From positions 6,014,001-6,078,000 of the forward strand of contig NZ_CP107036.1 of the NCBI RefSeq assembly GCF_029542085.1: a DNA stretch of 64,000 bases, in the 5' to 3' direction. Source of the DNA: Sphingobacterium sp. ML3W. GTDB taxonomy: Bacteria > Bacteroidota > Bacteroidia > Sphingobacteriales > Sphingobacteriaceae. Numbering within the stretch: the first letter of the stretch is position 1; every line of letters begins with the position of its first letter. A program made the translations under genes and the position numbers. Positions 16,977 to 26,517 of this stretch are shown one piece after another. The notes below the pieces were generated by a model. It was given only the letters and a program-made list of their open reading frames with translations, had not been told where the DNA came from and did no database searches.

Positions 16977-18350
16977 ATGTTGGGAAAATTTAAAACATTC
17001 AAGCCGTATTATAAAAGTACGATCGTATTGGCCGGTCCAGTTGTTATTTCACAATTGGGACATACATTGGTACATACAGCGGATAGCGTTATAGTCGGAC
17101 ATTTTGCTGGAACGATTCCATTGGCCGCGGTGTCTTTGGTGAACGCTGTATTTATGATCGTTATGGTGGTCGGATTGGGAATTGCCTATGGGATCACACC
17201 ATTGATCGCACAGGAAAATGGTCGCGATAATAAGGAGGAGTGCGCTGTATTATTATCGAATAGCTTTTGGTTGAACATCATTACAGGCATATTGTTGTTC
17301 TGCTTGGTCTATTTTGGTTCTATGCTTGCAATTGATCATCTGAATCAGGATCCGGCTGTTGTAAAGGAGGCGAAACCTTATTTACTGATTTTAAGTCTTT
17401 CTATGTTACCGCTGATGGTATTCAGTACATTTAAGCAATTTGCCGAAGGTCTGGGCTTTACCAAGCAAGCGATGAATGTAACCATCTGGGGAAACGTACT
17501 CAATATTATATTGGCAATTATATTTGTCAAGGGGATGTTCGGAATTACGCCGATGGGTGTAAAAGGGGTTGGATATAGTACGCTGATTGACCGTATCTTG
17601 ATGATGGCGGTGATGATGACCTATGTGTTGCGATCGCAAAAGTTTAAGGGCTATATACAACATTTTAAAATTACAGTAATAGACAAGGTAAGGCTAGGGA
17701 AAATATTGCGGATCGGCGCACCTGTTGCAATGCAATATGTTTTTGAAATTGGTGCGTTTGCCGGGGCATCTTTACTGGCCGGAACGATCAGCGCTACGGC
17801 ACAAGCTTCCCATCAGGTAGCGATCCAATTGGCAGCCATGACCTATATGATGGCTAGTGGTATTGCCGCAGCAGCAACGATTAAAGTAGGCAATAGCTAT
17901 GGAAATAGAAACCTGTTCCGCTTGGAGCGTTTTGCCATAACTTCCTATCAGTTGGTTTTGATCTTTATGTTGATTACGGCGTCATTGTTTGCGATTTTCA
18001 ATAATTATCTGCCTTATATTTTTACTTCTGATAAGGCGGTGGTCGTTATTGCTGCTCAATTATTGATCATTGCGGGTCTTTTTCAATTATTTGATGGCAC
18101 ACAGGTCGTTGGACTAGGCGTTTTGAGAGGTATGGGTGATGTGAATATCCCTACAATCATCACTTTTATTGCTTATTGGATTATCGGGCTGCCAAGTGGT
18201 TATGTGATGGGAATACTTTTTGATTGGGGTATTAAAGGAATCTGGTACGGCTTGACCCTGGGTTTATTGACTTCATCGGTGCTGCTCTATTTACGGTTCC
18301 AATTAGTGATCAAAAGAAAGAAGCTTCAATTTGAAAATAGCATATTATAA
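16977..18350 (+). CDS. MATE family multidrug/sodium efflux transporter
   Basis: The 457-aa integral membrane protein has about 12 hydrophobic segments and the internal two-fold pattern of MATE (NorM-type) exporters. Family-like segments are AGPVVISQLGHTLVHTADSVIVG in the first bundle and GLGVLRGMGDVNIPTI in the second. These pumps expel cationic drugs or metabolites in exchange for Na+ or H+. The frame opens earlier at a TTG (16941), but that overlaps the candidate promoter. The ATG at 16977, preceded by a GAGG ribosome site, is the start. It is transcribed alone and converges on the E2 gene with a shared terminator. The substrate is unknown. Confidence 0.92.
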   Translation: MLGKFKTFKPYYKSTIVLAGPVVISQLGHTLVHTADSVIVGHFAGTIPLAAVSLVNAVFMIVMVVGLGIAYGITPLIAQENGRDNKEECAVLLSNSFWLNIITGILLFCLVYFGSMLAIDHLNQDPAVVKEAKPYLLILSLSMLPLMVFSTFKQFAEGLGFTKQAMNVTIWGNVLNIILAIIFVKGMFGITPMGVKGVGYSTLIDRILMMAVMMTYVLRSQKFKGYIQHFKITVIDKVRLGKILRIGAPVAMQYVFEIGAFAGASLLAGTISATAQASHQVAIQLAAMTYMMASGIAAAATIKVGNSYGNRNLFRLERFAITSYQLVLIFMLITASLFAIFNNYLPYIFTSDKAVVVIAAQLLIIAGLFQLFDGTQVVGLGVLRGMGDVNIPTIITFIAYWIIGLPSGYVMGILFDWGIKGIWYGLTLGLLTSSVLLYLRFQLVIKRKKLQFENSIL

Positions 18351-18422
18351 GAGCTGTGGAAGATAAACACACCTTAATATAGCTGAAAGTATATTCCCGT
18401 GAGAATATATATGGAGTTAAAT

Positions 18423-18458
18423 AAAAAAGTTGCTGTCCTTTTGGACAGCAACTTTTTT
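18423..18458. terminator. Shared bidirectional terminator (MATE / E2)
   Basis: A perfect 16-bp stem (18423-18438 and 18443-18458, core GTTGCTGTCC) with loop TTTT is flanked by A6 and T6. It stops both convergent genes. Confidence 0.9.
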
Positions 18459-18476
18459 ATAACTATACTGTTGCCG

Positions 18477-19826
18477 TTAAATTTCTCTGTTGCTATCCCA
18501 GTTTTCGAGATAGTCTGCAACCCGTTTCAAGAATGTACCGCCTAGGGCGCCATCTATTGCACGGTGATCGTAGGACAGGGACAGATACATCATATGTCGG
18601 ATTCCGATCATATCACCGTATTCTGTTTCGATTACTGCGGGTTTCTTTGTTATTGTACCGACTGCCAATATCGCCGCTTGGGGCTGATTGATAATAGGGG
18701 TTCCCATAATATTACCAAAAGCACCAATGTTGGTGAATGTGAATGTCCCATCTTGGGTATCATCGGGTTTTAATTTATTTGCCCGTGAACGCTGTGCAAG
18801 GTCGTTCACTGATTTGCTTAGCCCTACTAGACTCAACTGATCAGCATTCTTTATTACCGGTACGATGAGATTGCCGTTTGGCAGCGCTGCGGCCATACCG
18901 ATATTGATATTTTTCTTTTTAATAATATTATAACCATCTATTGATATATTAACCAAAGGAAAGTCTTTTAAAGCCTTGGTAATGGCCTCTATAAATAGTG
19001 GTGTGAACGTAATATTTTCCCCTTCACGTTTCTTATACGCATCTTTTACTTTATTGCGCCATAGAACTAGGTTGGTTACATCTGCTTCCACAAAAGAACA
19101 AACATGCGGGGATACTTGGACACTCTTGACCATATGATCTGAAATCAAGCGTCGCATACGATCCATTTCAATAATTTCGTCGCTACCATTTACAACGGTG
19201 TGGACTGTTGGAGTCGGCGTAACTTGAGTAGGTTCATTTTTGATCATTGGAACATTTGTCGGTTTCGCATGATCTGTGTTTTGCTGAGTACCTCTATTGG
19301 CTACGTACAACAGGATGTCCTCTTTCGTAACTCTACCCTCGGCTCCTGTGCCTTGGATACGATCAAGTTCTTCCTGAGATAATCCCTCATGACGTGCGAT
19401 GTTTTTTACTAGCGGCGAATAAAAGCGGACACCTTGTTCGTAATGTGTATGTGTTGTTTCTTCGACCGGACTACTCAATTGCGCTATACCTGGTATTTCG
19501 AGATTGGTAGTTTCACTTGAAAATTTAGGTTGATCAGCTAGGCTCTCCTGCGATTGAACAGTGGGTTCGCTTGTTTCGGTATCTCCTTCTATTTCTATAA
19601 TTGCAACAACATCACCAACCTGAACGATTTGGTCTGCAGTATAAAGTTGTTCCTTCAAAATTCCCTTTACAGGAGAAGGTACCTCTGAATCAACTTTATC
19701 TGTTGCGATTTCCAATAAAGTGTCATCTTCTTCAATCAGGTCACCAGGTTGTTTCAACCATTTGGTAATTGTTGCCTCCGATACACTTTCTCCCATTTTT
19801 GGAAGTAAGAGTTTATATAAAGCCAT
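18477..19826 (-). CDS. 2-oxo acid dehydrogenase E2, dihydrolipoamide acyltransferase
   Basis: The 449-aa protein has three E2 modules. The lipoyl domain carries Lys44 in EIATDKVDSEV as the lipoylation site. The peripheral-subunit-binding domain is at about 138-175 (SPLVKNIARHEG, GTGAEGRVTKEDI). The C-terminal catalytic acyltransferase domain has the HxxxDG motif in SYDHRAIDGALGG. It transfers the acyl group to CoA in a pyruvate, branched-chain or 2-oxoglutarate dehydrogenase complex; the MGESVSEATITKW start favours the branched-chain/oxoglutarate type, but this is a guess. The longest frame starts at a TTG (19838); the ATG at 19826 (MALYKLLLPKMG) is preferred. E1 and E3 genes are elsewhere. 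Its promoter must lie in the 100-bp gap to cinA. Confidence 0.93.
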   Translation of the reverse strand: MALYKLLLPKMGESVSEATITKWLKQPGDLIEEDDTLLEIATDKVDSEVPSPVKGILKEQLYTADQIVQVGDVVAIIEIEGDTETSEPTVQSQESLADQPKFSSETTNLEIPGIAQLSSPVEETTHTHYEQGVRFYSPLVKNIARHEGLSQEELDRIQGTGAEGRVTKEDILLYVANRGTQQNTDHAKPTNVPMIKNEPTQVTPTPTVHTVVNGSDEIIEMDRMRRLISDHMVKSVQVSPHVCSFVEADVTNLVLWRNKVKDAYKKREGENITFTPLFIEAITKALKDFPLVNISIDGYNIIKKKNINIGMAAALPNGNLIVPVIKNADQLSLVGLSKSVNDLAQRSRANKLKPDDTQDGTFTFTNIGAFGNIMGTPIINQPQAAILAVGTITKKPAVIETEYGDMIGIRHMMYLSLSYDHRAIDGALGGTFLKRVADYLENWDSNREI

Positions 19827-19938
19827 ATTTTTTAGCAATCTCGTTATAGAAAAACGAAGTTAATTAAATTGTGGTTTACTTTCAACAATTTGAAATATTA
19901 TTCCTTAAAAAACGATTTTATTAAAATTTTATTTTAAG

Positions 19939-21198
19939 TTACTCGAATTTTGACCCTTCTTCTTTTACCAGTAGTTTCCAGAGCAGGAGAAGCGCATTCA
20001 TGCGCGTACGTTCGATGTTTATGCGCCTATCATTGTTGAATTGAAACTTCTTTGTGATCACTTCTTTTTTTCCAGCTACCGCCACCCAGACTGTCCCGAC
20101 AGGTTTCTCAACAGAACCGCCGCCCGGGCCGGCTATTCCTGTTGTCGCAATGGCATAGTCCGTGTTAAATTTTGCTTTTGCACCTGCAGCCATTTCTATG
20201 GCCGTCTGCTCACTGACAGCGCCAAATTGCTCCAACGTTGTTTCATTGACGTTTAGCAATTGCTGTTTTAGTCTATTGGAGTAGGGGATTGTTCCTCCGA
20301 CGAAGATTTCGCTACTTCCGGGATTTGCTGTTAATGAAGCCGCCAGACTTCCGCCTGTACAGCTTTCAGCTGTAGTCAAGGTAAGTCGCTGTTGAGTAAA
20401 CTGCTTAATTAAATATGCTTCAATAGTGGTGTCGTAATCAGCAATTACATAATTTTTTAAGCGGTTCAAAAGTTTGCTCTTAAAGAGCTTTACTTCTTGA
20501 ATAATATCAGCTTTGTTTTTACTTTTTCCGGAAAGCCGTAGGCGAATAAAAGCTAATGTGGGTAAATAGGCCAATTTAATAGTTGAAGGAAGTTCTTCTT
20601 CAATATCCTTTATTTCTTCAGCAAGATAAGACTCTCCAATGCCACCTACAAGTAAGGTTTCGTGGTGGATGAAGATATCTTTATTTTGTTGTTCGATCAA
20701 AGGGAAGACACGCTGTTCCATTAGATGCTTCATTTCAAATGGTACACCGGGCATAAAAATATAGTGTTTTTGTGCATCGGAAACCAACATACCTGGAGCT
20801 GTACCATAATCGTTGAATAATATTTCACAGTTTGCCAAAACATCGGCTTGCTGTCGATTAATCTCTAGCATTTCCATATTGCGGGATTCAAAGAAACTTG
20901 TTACATGTTGAAGCACTTTTTCATCACGGATTAATGTAGTGCCAAAATATTTTGCCGCGGTTTTTTTTGTAACATCGTCTTTAGTTGGACCAAGCCCTCC
21001 GGTAATTAAAATTAAATCGGCTCTCGTGGATGCGTCTTTTAAAGTATTGAAAATAGCTTCCTCCGTGTCGGGAATGGATGTCATCTGGACAATATCTATC
21101 TCGAATTTTCCTAATTGTTGTGCAATCCAGCCGGAGTTGGTATCGATAATCTGGCCTATCAGAATCTCATCTCCAATCGTAATAATTTCTGCTTTCAT
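19939..21198 (-). CDS. cinA: CinA family protein, probable nicotinamide-nucleotide amidase
   Basis: This 419-aa two-domain protein has an N-terminal molybdopterin-binding-like (COG1058) domain (IGDEILIGQIIDTNSGW, then GGLGPTKDDVT, then MPGVPFEMKHL). The C-terminal CinA domain has TAESCTGGSLAASL, where the serine nucleophile lies, and GIAGPGGGSVEKPVGTVW. Known homologues combine ADP-ribose pyrophosphatase with deamidation of nicotinamide mononucleotide (PncC), recycling pyridine nucleotides in the cytoplasm. Full length is normal for the family. It is transcribed in the same direction as the E2 gene, 112 bp upstream of it. Linkage to competence is known in other phyla and not shown here. Confidence 0.93.
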   Translation of the reverse strand: MKAEIITIGDEILIGQIIDTNSGWIAQQLGKFEIDIVQMTSIPDTEEAIFNTLKDASTRADLILITGGLGPTKDDVTKKTAAKYFGTTLIRDEKVLQHVTSFFESRNMEMLEINRQQADVLANCEILFNDYGTAPGMLVSDAQKHYIFMPGVPFEMKHLMEQRVFPLIEQQNKDIFIHHETLLVGGIGESYLAEEIKDIEEELPSTIKLAYLPTLAFIRLRLSGKSKNKADIIQEVKLFKSKLLNRLKNYVIADYDTTIEAYLIKQFTQQRLTLTTAESCTGGSLAASLTANPGSSEIFVGGTIPYSNRLKQQLLNVNETTLEQFGAVSEQTAIEMAAGAKAKFNTDYAIATTGIAGPGGGSVEKPVGTVWVAVAGKKEVITKKFQFNNDRRINIERTRMNALLLLWKLLVKEEGSKFE

Positions 21199-21327
21199 AG
21201 TATAAACTTACATAAAATTACGGATCAACTATACGCTAAAATTGTTTTGATTAAAAGAATTTAAAGATGGTCCTTTTCGCGTAGTAACCGGGTTTGAATT
21301 TTTGGGTGTATACGGGATTAATTATAT

Positions 21328-21357
21328 AAAAAAAGCAGTTATTTTAAAAATAACTGC
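21328..21357 (-). terminator. Terminator of lptD, overlapping the coding end
   Basis: A stem of about 10-11 bp (GCAGTTATTTT 21335-21345, AAAATAACTGC 21347-21357) includes the last codons and stop of lptD. It is followed on the minus strand by seven T. Confidence 0.8.
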
Positions 21358-24019
21358 CTCCAGAACTTGCTCTTTTTGTCAATTTGAGATCTTGCAATAT
21401 TGATGCCTTTGCTCGAATGGTGACATTATAACTTCGATATCGTCCAAATGGCATCCATCCAAAGGACATATCCCAGCAGTGTAAATCTCGATAAATATTG
21501 AAGGAAGTCATGACAACTTCTTTTTGTTTGAAATCGTAGCCAGATTGAAATGTTACTTTCCATTTAGGCGTAACACTAAAATCCCCATGTAAATTCAGCG
21601 TACTAGTAATCTGATTGTCCATGCGTCGTGTACTCGTATTAAAGAACTTGGACATATTAAAACTGAACGAAGCCGCTAGGTTCCAGGGAATATTAAAGTC
21701 TACAAAAGCATTGGGGTCTGAACTGATTCGGGCTAAAGCTTGTGCTTGCTCTGGGGTCATTCCAGCATTGGACATTTGCTTTCTTAGTGAATCGATGTTG
21801 TCACCCCGCGATTTGGCCGCTTTCGGATTTAGGCTATAGTCAAAGGATAAACCAAAATTTGTCAGACGGGCCAAACTTCCATCTTTAATCGCATATCTGT
21901 TGACGCGGACACCATTCTCATTTACCGAATAAGGGTCAAATGTACCGTTGAAGTTTACATTCATCTTCTGGTCGAAAAATGCTGTCCGACCGGAGAAAGT
22001 TATCGGTGATAGTTTTAATGAATCTGCAACAAAATTGTAATTTCCACTGAAGGTTAAACCTTGAAGAATTGGTATCTTTTTGAAGCCACCGTCGGTAGTG
22101 TCAGATTTGCTCTTCACCTTGGCCTCGATATTGTTGTCAATTGAGAAGCCTATGCCTGCAGATTTTCCTGCAGAAGGTGAGCCATATACTCCCTGCGAAA
22201 AGATGGAGTATACGTTACGATTGCCATATTGATCATTATATTGTTGATAGAACCCATAACGTGGGTCTGAGAAATCTGGTCTGTAGTTAAAATTGATTGA
22301 TGGAGTAACCACATGTCTGATCGCTTCGATCTTTCCGATCTTTGGATACATACCGTATATCTTGGTCGAAAGACCAGTAGATACAGAATAATCGTAAGCA
22401 CGATTAAATCCCTGTAGTGTATCAAGCCGTTGTTTATAACCTGCCGGTGTGTTATCAATACGTTGTCTGGTACTTTGTAAGTACCAACGTTCGGTGTAGT
22501 TTACACTGGTATTGAATTGGAAGTATTTAAATGCGTTAAGAGATAAGCTGATCGGAATGTTATGCTGGAAACCATTCTGGAACCTTTTGAAACCTCCAGA
22601 ACTAAATAACAAGCTGTCTTTGGTATTGACTGTATTTTGTGCCTGAAAACTATAACCAACATTGATACGTTGATACCATTTTTGTTCGCCTACACGATCT
22701 TTGCTGTCAAAGGGGTTGAACGAAGAAACGTTTAAGCTAATATTGGGTAAGCTTAACTGAATACTTCTGTCAGCCATATTCTGACTATGGGTTAAACTTG
22801 CTGTTAGATTTACTTTTCCATCGGCAAACACTTTCCCATAACTGATAGATGACCCCATTCTGTTCTGGGCAAGATTTTCATAGGTGGTTAGGTTGCTTCC
22901 TGTACCTGTATTGCGGAAATAGGAGGCGGTACCAAAGTTTACACTAGCAGAAAAAGATGTTCCCGGGTTAGCTTCTTGACGTTGGGTATGATTCCAGGTT
23001 ACATTGAAGTCTTTATTGGATCCGTAATCTTTCGTTCCTTCCACTCCTGTTTTCGTATTTGCATAACGTATATTAAATCCACCGTTGAATTTATAATTAA
23101 CGGTATAACGTGTATTCATGGAGACTTCCCATGAACCTTTTGAATACAATGACCCCCTAATTTCACTATCCCAGTAATCGTTGAAAGCGAGATACCAACC
23201 AATGTCACGCATGGAGAAACCTCGCGTATAATCTTCACCAAAAGATGGGAAAAGAAATCCCGAGGCTCTTTTATCAGGTTTAGGGAAAAATGCAAAAGGA
23301 AAGGCTACAGGCATAGGGACACCCATCACGACTAAATAGGCAGGACCGGAAATGATCTGATTTTTAGTTACAATCCCTTTGGATATATGTATACCAAAAT
23401 GGGTGTGTGGCTCTGGTAAATTACAAGTACTATAGAGTCCCTTGTAGATTGACATCTCATCATAGATATTCTTTCGGACGATATTGGCTTGGATAAAGCC
23501 TCCATCTACCTCGGTCATAATACCATAGGTATTCCCTTCCTGCTTTTCGTAATCATAATAGAGGGAATCTACTGTTTTAGGAGATTCACCATTTCCCATA
23601 ATAACAATAGGACGACCTACATATTTGCCGCTTTTATCATAGATGCCTGATGCAAAAATCTTTTTTTGATTGCGGTCGAGTCGGATGTAATCAGCGGAAA
23701 GTTCAAAATCCTGATACTTTACTTTTGCACCACGATATAAATGGCTAATATTCTTTGCTACTTCCGATTTTTGGGAATCGACGGCGATAATGCTGACTTC
23801 GGCCTGCAATCCACTGCCTTTTTTCTTAGTGGTATCCTGTCTGGATTTAGTGGAATCAGCAGGTTTTATTTTTGTTGTATCCTGCAGTTTACTGGTCGCC
23901 GAGACAGGGTCCTTACTTTGAAGTCCGTTCTGTTTTAATGGAATATTGCTCTGAGCGAATGTTGAATTGCCCATTGCAAGAATGATAAATAGTGTTAAAA
24001 TGTTGATTAACGACTTCAA
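21344..24019 (-). CDS. lptD: LPS-assembly protein LptD-like outer membrane protein
   Basis: The 891-aa protein carries an N-terminal signal peptide (KSLINILTLFIILAMGNSTFA), a Pro/Lys/Asp/Thr-rich linker and an OstA/LptA-like beta-jellyroll region (about 75-210, with HLYRGAKVKYQDFELSADYI). A large C-terminal barrel includes the segment MGVPMPVAFPFAFFPKPD, typical of Bacteroidota LptD. With LptE it would insert lipopolysaccharide into the outer leaflet. No ATG precedes the signal peptide: the only early starts are TTG at 24019 or 24031, and the first in-frame ATG would delete the signal. I chose 24019, giving the usual Lys-Ser second and third residues. The gene diverges from the amidase gene. 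Confidence 0.88.
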   Translation of the reverse strand: MKSLINILTLFIILAMGNSTFAQSNIPLKQNGLQSKDPVSATSKLQDTTKIKPADSTKSRQDTTKKKGSGLQAEVSIIAVDSQKSEVAKNISHLYRGAKVKYQDFELSADYIRLDRNQKKIFASGIYDKSGKYVGRPIVIMGNGESPKTVDSLYYDYEKQEGNTYGIMTEVDGGFIQANIVRKNIYDEMSIYKGLYSTCNLPEPHTHFGIHISKGIVTKNQIISGPAYLVVMGVPMPVAFPFAFFPKPDKRASGFLFPSFGEDYTRGFSMRDIGWYLAFNDYWDSEIRGSLYSKGSWEVSMNTRYTVNYKFNGGFNIRYANTKTGVEGTKDYGSNKDFNVTWNHTQRQEANPGTSFSASVNFGTASYFRNTGTGSNLTTYENLAQNRMGSSISYGKVFADGKVNLTASLTHSQNMADRSIQLSLPNISLNVSSFNPFDSKDRVGEQKWYQRINVGYSFQAQNTVNTKDSLLFSSGGFKRFQNGFQHNIPISLSLNAFKYFQFNTSVNYTERWYLQSTRQRIDNTPAGYKQRLDTLQGFNRAYDYSVSTGLSTKIYGMYPKIGKIEAIRHVVTPSINFNYRPDFSDPRYGFYQQYNDQYGNRNVYSIFSQGVYGSPSAGKSAGIGFSIDNNIEAKVKSKSDTTDGGFKKIPILQGLTFSGNYNFVADSLKLSPITFSGRTAFFDQKMNVNFNGTFDPYSVNENGVRVNRYAIKDGSLARLTNFGLSFDYSLNPKAAKSRGDNIDSLRKQMSNAGMTPEQAQALARISSDPNAFVDFNIPWNLAASFSFNMSKFFNTSTRRMDNQITSTLNLHGDFSVTPKWKVTFQSGYDFKQKEVVMTSFNIYRDLHCWDMSFGWMPFGRYRSYNVTIRAKASILQDLKLTKRASSGGSYF

Positions 24020-24175
24020 AATTAAAGACAAATGTTATTTTTGTGAAATAATGTTAAACTTCGAAGGACAAAATTAGTCAAAAAACAAATAGAAAATATG
24101 TTAAATATCGTTATCTATTAAAGAAATAATATTGACTCATTTTGTATCGTTTATAGTAGAGCAAATAATTATTCA

Positions 24176-24976
24176 ATGAAATCAGATTTAAGAATTAGAA
24201 AATGGTGTAGCATTATGTTTGCTACTTTGGGATTTTTTTTATTGAATTCTTTCAAATTAAACAACGGCCAACCCGAACCACCCGACTATCAGATTAAAAC
24301 CATCGTTATTGATGCTGGGCATGGTGGAAAAGATACCGGTGCACAGGGCCGTCGATCCCTAGAAAAGAATGTAGCGTTGGACGTGGCGTTAAAGCTCGGA
24401 CGACAAATTCAAAAAGATATTCCGGGAGTTAAGATTATCTACACACGGACTTCTGATGAATTTGTGGAATTGTATAAACGTATTCGTTTGGCGAATGCTA
24501 ACAAAGCGGATTTATTTATTTCCATTCACTGTAATTCAGGTGGTTCTAGTGCCCATGGTACGGAAAGCTTGGTTTCTGGTTCGCATCGTTTAGGGCAACA
24601 GGATGCTGCTGTCCGCGAGAATGCATCGTTATTGCTCGAATCAAATTATAAAGAAAATTACCAGGGATTTGATCCTAAAGACCCCGAAAGTGCCATTATT
24701 TTTTCATTGATGAAAAACAGATTCCGTGAAAAGAGTATTCGTTTGGCGCAGATGATTGAAGGAGAGTACGTGAAATCCGGAAGACATAGCCGTGGGTTCT
24801 GGGAAAAAGGATTAGCTGTACTAGCAGAAGCGGGAATGCCAGCTGTTTTGACAGAAATAGGATTTATCAGCAATAGGGAAGAGGAAAGCTATCTTTTATC
24901 AGATGAAGGGCAACAAGAAATTGTCAATAATCTGGTTTCGGCTTTAAAAATTTATAAAAATTCTGTTGAACGCTAA
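24176..24976 (+). CDS. N-acetylmuramoyl-L-alanine amidase (Amidase_3, AmiC-like)
   Basis: The 266-aa enzyme has an N-terminal hydrophobic export/anchor segment (about 10-25) and one Amidase_3 domain. The zinc ligands of the fold are visible: H in VIDAGHGGKDTG, E in SLEKNVALDVAL and H in LFISIHCNSG, plus the catalytic glutamate in VLTEIGFISN. It cuts the bond between N-acetylmuramic acid and L-alanine, probably for daughter-cell separation or wall turnover in the periplasm. The MlaD-type gene follows 62 bp later, a pairing common in this phylum, and lptD diverges on the other side. No AMIN or peptidoglycan-binding domain is present. Confidence 0.93.
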   Translation: MKSDLRIRKWCSIMFATLGFFLLNSFKLNNGQPEPPDYQIKTIVIDAGHGGKDTGAQGRRSLEKNVALDVALKLGRQIQKDIPGVKIIYTRTSDEFVELYKRIRLANANKADLFISIHCNSGGSSAHGTESLVSGSHRLGQQDAAVRENASLLLESNYKENYQGFDPKDPESAIIFSLMKNRFREKSIRLAQMIEGEYVKSGRHSRGFWEKGLAVLAEAGMPAVLTEIGFISNREEESYLLSDEGQQEIVNNLVSALKIYKNSVER

Positions 24977-25038
24977 ACAGATTTGCTTTTATGCTGTTTT
25001 AAAGTTATATTAATGATGCATTACAAAAAAAATGATTT

Positions 25039-25986
25039 GTGAAAATATCAAATGAAACAAAAGTCGGCATATTAGCAACAGTTGCAATTGCTCTATTATT
25101 TATAGGGTATAGTTTTTTAAAAGGAAACGACGTCTTCAGCAGCGATAATACATTTTATACCACTTACCATACAGTCGACGGTTTGACTTCTTCTAAACCG
25201 GTTTTAGTTAACGGTTATCAGATTGGACGGGTATCAAAAATGATCTTACAACCGGATGGTAAAATAAAAACGGAATTTAAGATCCATTCCCATTATAAAA
25301 TCCCTAAAAATACTATTGCTCGGATTTCGAGTACAGATTTGTTGGGTAGCAAGGCAATTGTTTTTGAGATGGGCAATAGCACGGAAATGGCTAAAGATGG
25401 CGATTTTCTAAATTCAGGTATCCAAGCGAATATTATGGATAAAGTTGAACCAATCCAAAAGCGTATTGAAACTATTACGATCAAATTGGATTCTACATTG
25501 ACAGTGGTTAATACGGTACTAGATAAGCAATTTCAAGATGATTTTAAGAATAGTATCCATAGCATATCGACTTCCCTGAAAAATGTTGAGGGAATCACAA
25601 AAGATGTAGAAGGACTTGTGGGAAATGAAAAGGGAAGGCTAAATAGAATTATGGCCAATCTGGAATCGATTACATCCAATTTCTCACAAAATGGTGAGAA
25701 AATCAACGCTATAATGTCCAATCTAAACAATATAACGGATAAAGCGGCACGATTGGATTTTGAACAAACCATGAACAAGGTAAATGCGGCAATGTCCGAT
25801 TTTCAAAATATTACGAGTAAGATCAATAGTGGTAAGGGGTCAATTGGTTTATTGCTTAATGATGAAGAATTATACCGTAATCTGAATAATGCATCTAAAG
25901 AAATGGATAATCTGATGAAGGATGTCAAGGAGAAACCCGGTAAATATATCAAGCTTTCTATTTTTGGAAAAAAAGGTGAAAAATAG
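25039..25986 (+). CDS. MlaD-type MCE domain lipid transport protein
   Basis: This 315-aa protein has one N-terminal membrane anchor (about residues 9-25, VGILATVAIALLFIGYSFL). A single MCE domain follows (about 37-115, with VDGLTSSKPVLVNGYQIGRV). A long, coiled-coil-rich C-terminal region with repeated NLxNI-type segments (about 140-300) follows. MCE proteins pass phospholipids between inner and outer membranes with an ABC partner (MlaE/MlaF), which is not in the window. The start is GTG at 25039; no ATG could include the anchor. The gene follows the amidase closely and ends in a strong terminator, so the two are likely co-transcribed. Confidence 0.9.
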   Translation: MKISNETKVGILATVAIALLFIGYSFLKGNDVFSSDNTFYTTYHTVDGLTSSKPVLVNGYQIGRVSKMILQPDGKIKTEFKIHSHYKIPKNTIARISSTDLLGSKAIVFEMGNSTEMAKDGDFLNSGIQANIMDKVEPIQKRIETITIKLDSTLTVVNTVLDKQFQDDFKNSIHSISTSLKNVEGITKDVEGLVGNEKGRLNRIMANLESITSNFSQNGEKINAIMSNLNNITDKAARLDFEQTMNKVNAAMSDFQNITSKINSGKGSIGLLLNDEELYRNLNNASKEMDNLMKDVKEKPGKYIKLSIFGKKGEK

Positions 25987-26011
25987 ATTTCGTTTATTGG
26001 ATATAGTTAAT

Positions 26012-26048
26012 AATACAAAAAGCCTGCAATTTGCAGGCTTTTTGTATT
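26012..26048 (+). terminator. Terminator of the amidase-mlaD unit
   Basis: A near-perfect 18-bp inverted repeat (26012-26029 and 26031-26048, core AGCCTGCAA / TTGCAGGCT) is flanked by A5 and T5. It starts 26 bp after the MlaD-type stop codon and could act in both directions. Confidence 0.85.
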
Positions 26049-26152
26049 TAAGACTTCTTTAGCGACTGAAGTTGGCTCGCTCTGCCGGTAGTTAACTTAT
26101 TACCAGATTGATACCATTTCCAATATTAAAACGATATTAACACTCTTTTTAT

Positions 26153-26243
26153 AGGGTATTAACAGAGGATTAATAGGGATATACCCCTGTTAACCCCCTG
26201 TTATACCCTTGTTAATACCATGTAATCCCCCTTTTAATACATA
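26153..26243. repeat. Degenerate 11-bp phased repeat array
   Basis: Five consecutive 11-bp units run from 26189: GTTAACCCCCT, GTTATACCCTT, GTTAATACCAT, GTAATCCCCCT, TTTAATACATA (consensus GTTAATACCCT). To the left, two units are in inverted order (AGGGTATTAAC 26153-26163 is an exact reverse complement of the consensus; AGAGGATTAAT 26164-26174). The left and right parts thus form an imperfect palindrome centred near 26181. TTAA-type cores recur further right (26252, 26263) with 11-bp spacing. It is not a CRISPR and encodes nothing. The rest of the 25987-26517 gap has a GCCACTC/GAGTGGC-like hairpin near 26412-26440 and no gene. Confidence 0.6.
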
Positions 26244-26517
26244 AGCAGGTATTAAGCAATAGTTAACTTGCTCTTTTATTGTCTGAAATGATCGAAAAAG
26301 ATGGAATGAAATAGATTACATCCCCTGCGGATGGTCAATTTGCAAGGGAAATCAATAATCCTGAATCCGGAAATATCGGGTTTACTTTATAGTCAGCCAT
26401 TAAACCAAAATTAACGCCACTCAATAAGTGGCGTTAATTTTGGTAATTGCAATATTTTACTAGCGATTTTATCAGTAGTGTAAGTATATTATCTCACTAT
26501 CTAATTTTATAGCGGTT

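Noticed and set aside
26153..26263. CRISPR array
   Set aside because: Repeats are 11 bp, degenerate and without spacers; no cas gene is nearby.
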